A stretch of 64,000 bases of DNA from Lucifuga dentata. Taxonomy: Eukaryota; Chordata; Actinopteri; Ophidiiformes; Bythitidae. Numbering within the stretch: position 1 is the first letter of the stretch; each line of letters begins with the position of its first letter. The notes under the pieces are model-generated. The model saw nothing but the letters and a program-made list of their open reading frames with translations, was not told the DNA's origin and did no database searches. Both the position numbers and the translations under genes were made by a program. The DNA lies in the NCBI GenBank assembly GCA_014773175.1, contig VXCM01000993.1, positions 1 to 64,000 on the forward strand, read 5' to 3'. Of this stretch, positions 62,375 to 64,000 are shown piece by piece.

Positions 62375-63459
62375 TTAGAGAATGAGGCGATACAATATCC
62401 AGCATCCAAATGTGACCCAGTGGCTCGTCCAGCTCAGCTCCGACCACTTCTGAATGGTAAGATGGGTCACGTNCAAATGTGACCCAGTGGCTCGTCCAGC
62501 TCAGCTCCGACCACTTCTGAATGGTAAGATGGGTCACGTTGTCCTGTAGGGGGCAGTAAAATCTGTAAAAACTCGATTGGTCTCGTTGCCTATAGCATAT
62601 CTACACAAAACTGGGTTTTCATTAGGAGATTTTGACAAAGTTCTTGTGATTCAACATTTTTTTTTAGTTAATTTTGTTTTTACCTCCTACAAATGTCACA
62701 CCACTCATATGCAAAAACAGAAAAATGTTTTATGTTAAGCTATGACTAACTAATAGAATCTGGGCTAAACAACTGAGATAAAATAGTAATAGAATCAAAA
62801 TGAGCACAAAAACAGATATGTAAATAGATGAATATGTTTCATGTTGTTACAAATCAAATCAAAATATTTCTTTTGCCTGTAAAATTGGAACCTGTTCCCA
62901 TCAAACTCTTGGTTAATAATTCCACTTGGTTAATAATTAATTAAATAAATTAAATAAATAATTAAATAAAAGTCCACTTGGTTAATAATTAAACTCATAC
63001 TCATCCTCTAAGTGGGACTTTTCTTATATTATTCTACTAACTGAAAAACGCAGGCACACACTTGCCAATTAAAAATGTTTGAGAACAAATCTAACTTGTT
63101 ATGTCAAAAATAACACAGTAAATTTGAATTTTTGATCTTTCATTGCGCAATATCAAGTGCATGTTAGAGAATGAGATAAATGACAGACACTTCTCTCCTG
63201 CAAGCTCTAAAAGTACTCCAGCTAAGGTTGCATACCTACATACAGTAGCATTTCACATGTCATGTTCGCATGTCACATGCTATATGTTGCTGCATGATTA
63301 GTGTATAAAGAACATCAAATATGATCTTCCAGATATCGTTGACCTCACCTCGTCCTCCTCCATGTAGTCCACACTGGAGTTGAACACAGAGCCCAGATAT
63401 GTCAGGTGGATAATTGCCAAAGCACTGAATATTATATTAATCATGTACACCCATAAATC
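62375..63459 (-). CDS. porcn: porcupine O-acyltransferase, C-terminal exons (5' end beyond the window)
   Basis: Porcupine is an ER membrane-bound O-acyltransferase that palmitoleoylates Wnt proteins. Two exons are clear: 63459-63349 (encoding a membrane segment ending [18 protein letters not shown] then VDYMEEDE) and 62449-62375 ([20 protein letters not shown] then RLIL and stop). Both match the human C-terminus (LAIFHLAYLGSLF ... [24 protein letters not shown]). Human has about ten residues (around GYGMAYTVH) between these blocks; a corresponding small exon was not found between 62450 and 63348, so the link is incomplete. The last exon overlaps a 66-bp perfect duplication around N at 62473, so the intron upstream is misassembled. 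Upstream exons are right of the window. Confidence 0.85.
62407..62539. repeat. 66-bp perfect direct repeat split by a single N, duplicating part of porcn's last exon
   Basis: Bases 62407-62472 and 62474-62539 are identical, separated only by N at 62473. The unit contains 43 bases of porcn coding sequence plus its acceptor. As at 17190-17320, this is the signature of unmerged contig ends. Confidence 0.9.
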
Positions 63460-64000
63460 CTGTAGAGAGAGAGAGAACAGGACAATGTCACATGATTCAT
63501 AATTTCAGACACTTTCCATATCAATTTTTATGGTAATGCGTGTTTATTTTGTGTAACTTATAAGAATGATGGGCACTGGTTGCACAGGGTTTGCAGGTGG
63601 CTTTTTCCTGGCATGAGCTATTATTTCCCCTCCCTGCTGGTTCTTGATGTGTAACCAATCCAACATAAGGGCTTTTTACTGGGCATCATGCCAGATAACT
63701 CCCAAAATGTCAAATCATTTGACAGTATAAGACAGACCATTGGGGAGCAGTTTTTTTTTTTTTTTAAATAACTGCAGCAGTTTTGGTTTGCTTCCTGGGA
63801 TCAGAACCTAACATCTACATAATACCATCTAATGTATATATCTTTCTTAGTCTATTGCGTTTTTTCACATGAGACTCTTCACTTTTTCCTGCTGAGAAGT
63901 AGTATTATTGATATAAGCTAAGACTAAGGACAAAGTTTTGTATTAAAAGCATTTACCTTTATAAACAACCTTTGGTACAAATGATTAAATAGAAATAAAG
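63460..64000 (-). other. porcn: porcn intron
   Basis: Sequence upstream (minus strand) of the penultimate visible porcn exon. No further exon was recognised before the window ends; a poly-T run lies at 63752-63766. Confidence 0.6.

Overview
The window is vertebrate nuclear DNA, almost certainly from a teleost fish. Genes are split into many small GT-AG exons, introns and spacers are AT-rich with GT/CT microsatellites and MITE-like elements, and the proteins match human families closely. No prokaryotic, organellar or viral gene was seen. Fifteen isolated single N characters lie in homopolymers, simple repeats or between perfect direct repeats, so they mark assembly joins.

Layout, left to right: 3' part of slc38a5 (+, 166-4376); was, the Wiskott-Aldrich protein gene (+, 5890-10930); a class 3 semaphorin (-, 12428-19418) converging on was, with untranslated first exons near 21.1-21.3 kb; a long spacer with a nested transposon (26667-27584); tspyl2 (-, 28000-31587); a glycogen-targeting PP1 subunit, ppp1r3f-like (+, 35103-42784); gpr173 (+, coding exon 47180-48385); wdr13 (-, 52595-57836); an unrecognised four-exon gene for a 47-residue lysine-rich protein (+, 59985-60609); and the last exons of porcn (-, 62375-63459), which runs off the right edge.

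The gene content (SLC38A5, WAS, TSPYL2, PPP1R3F, GPR173, WDR13, PORCN) is that of human Xp11.22-p11.23, so this is a conserved but shuffled syntenic block. The semaphorin is the exception: from memory, human carries SEMA3F/SEMA3B beside SLC38A3 on 3p21, so this copy may be an ohnolog lost in mammals. The genes share ancestry of position, not a pathway: amino-acid transport, actin nucleation, axon guidance, chromatin/NAP, glycogen phosphatase targeting, an orphan GPCR, a WD-repeat protein and Wnt acylation.

Coding models were assembled by hand from splice sites. Every complete model closes in frame (was 551 aa, semaphorin 745 aa, tspyl2 595 aa, ppp1r3f-like 634 aa, gpr173 401 aa, wdr13 482 aa, small gene 47 aa). 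The most unusual observation is a perfect 49-bp copy of a was exon embedded inside a MITE in an upstream was intron. I found no evidence of a new multi-gene system.
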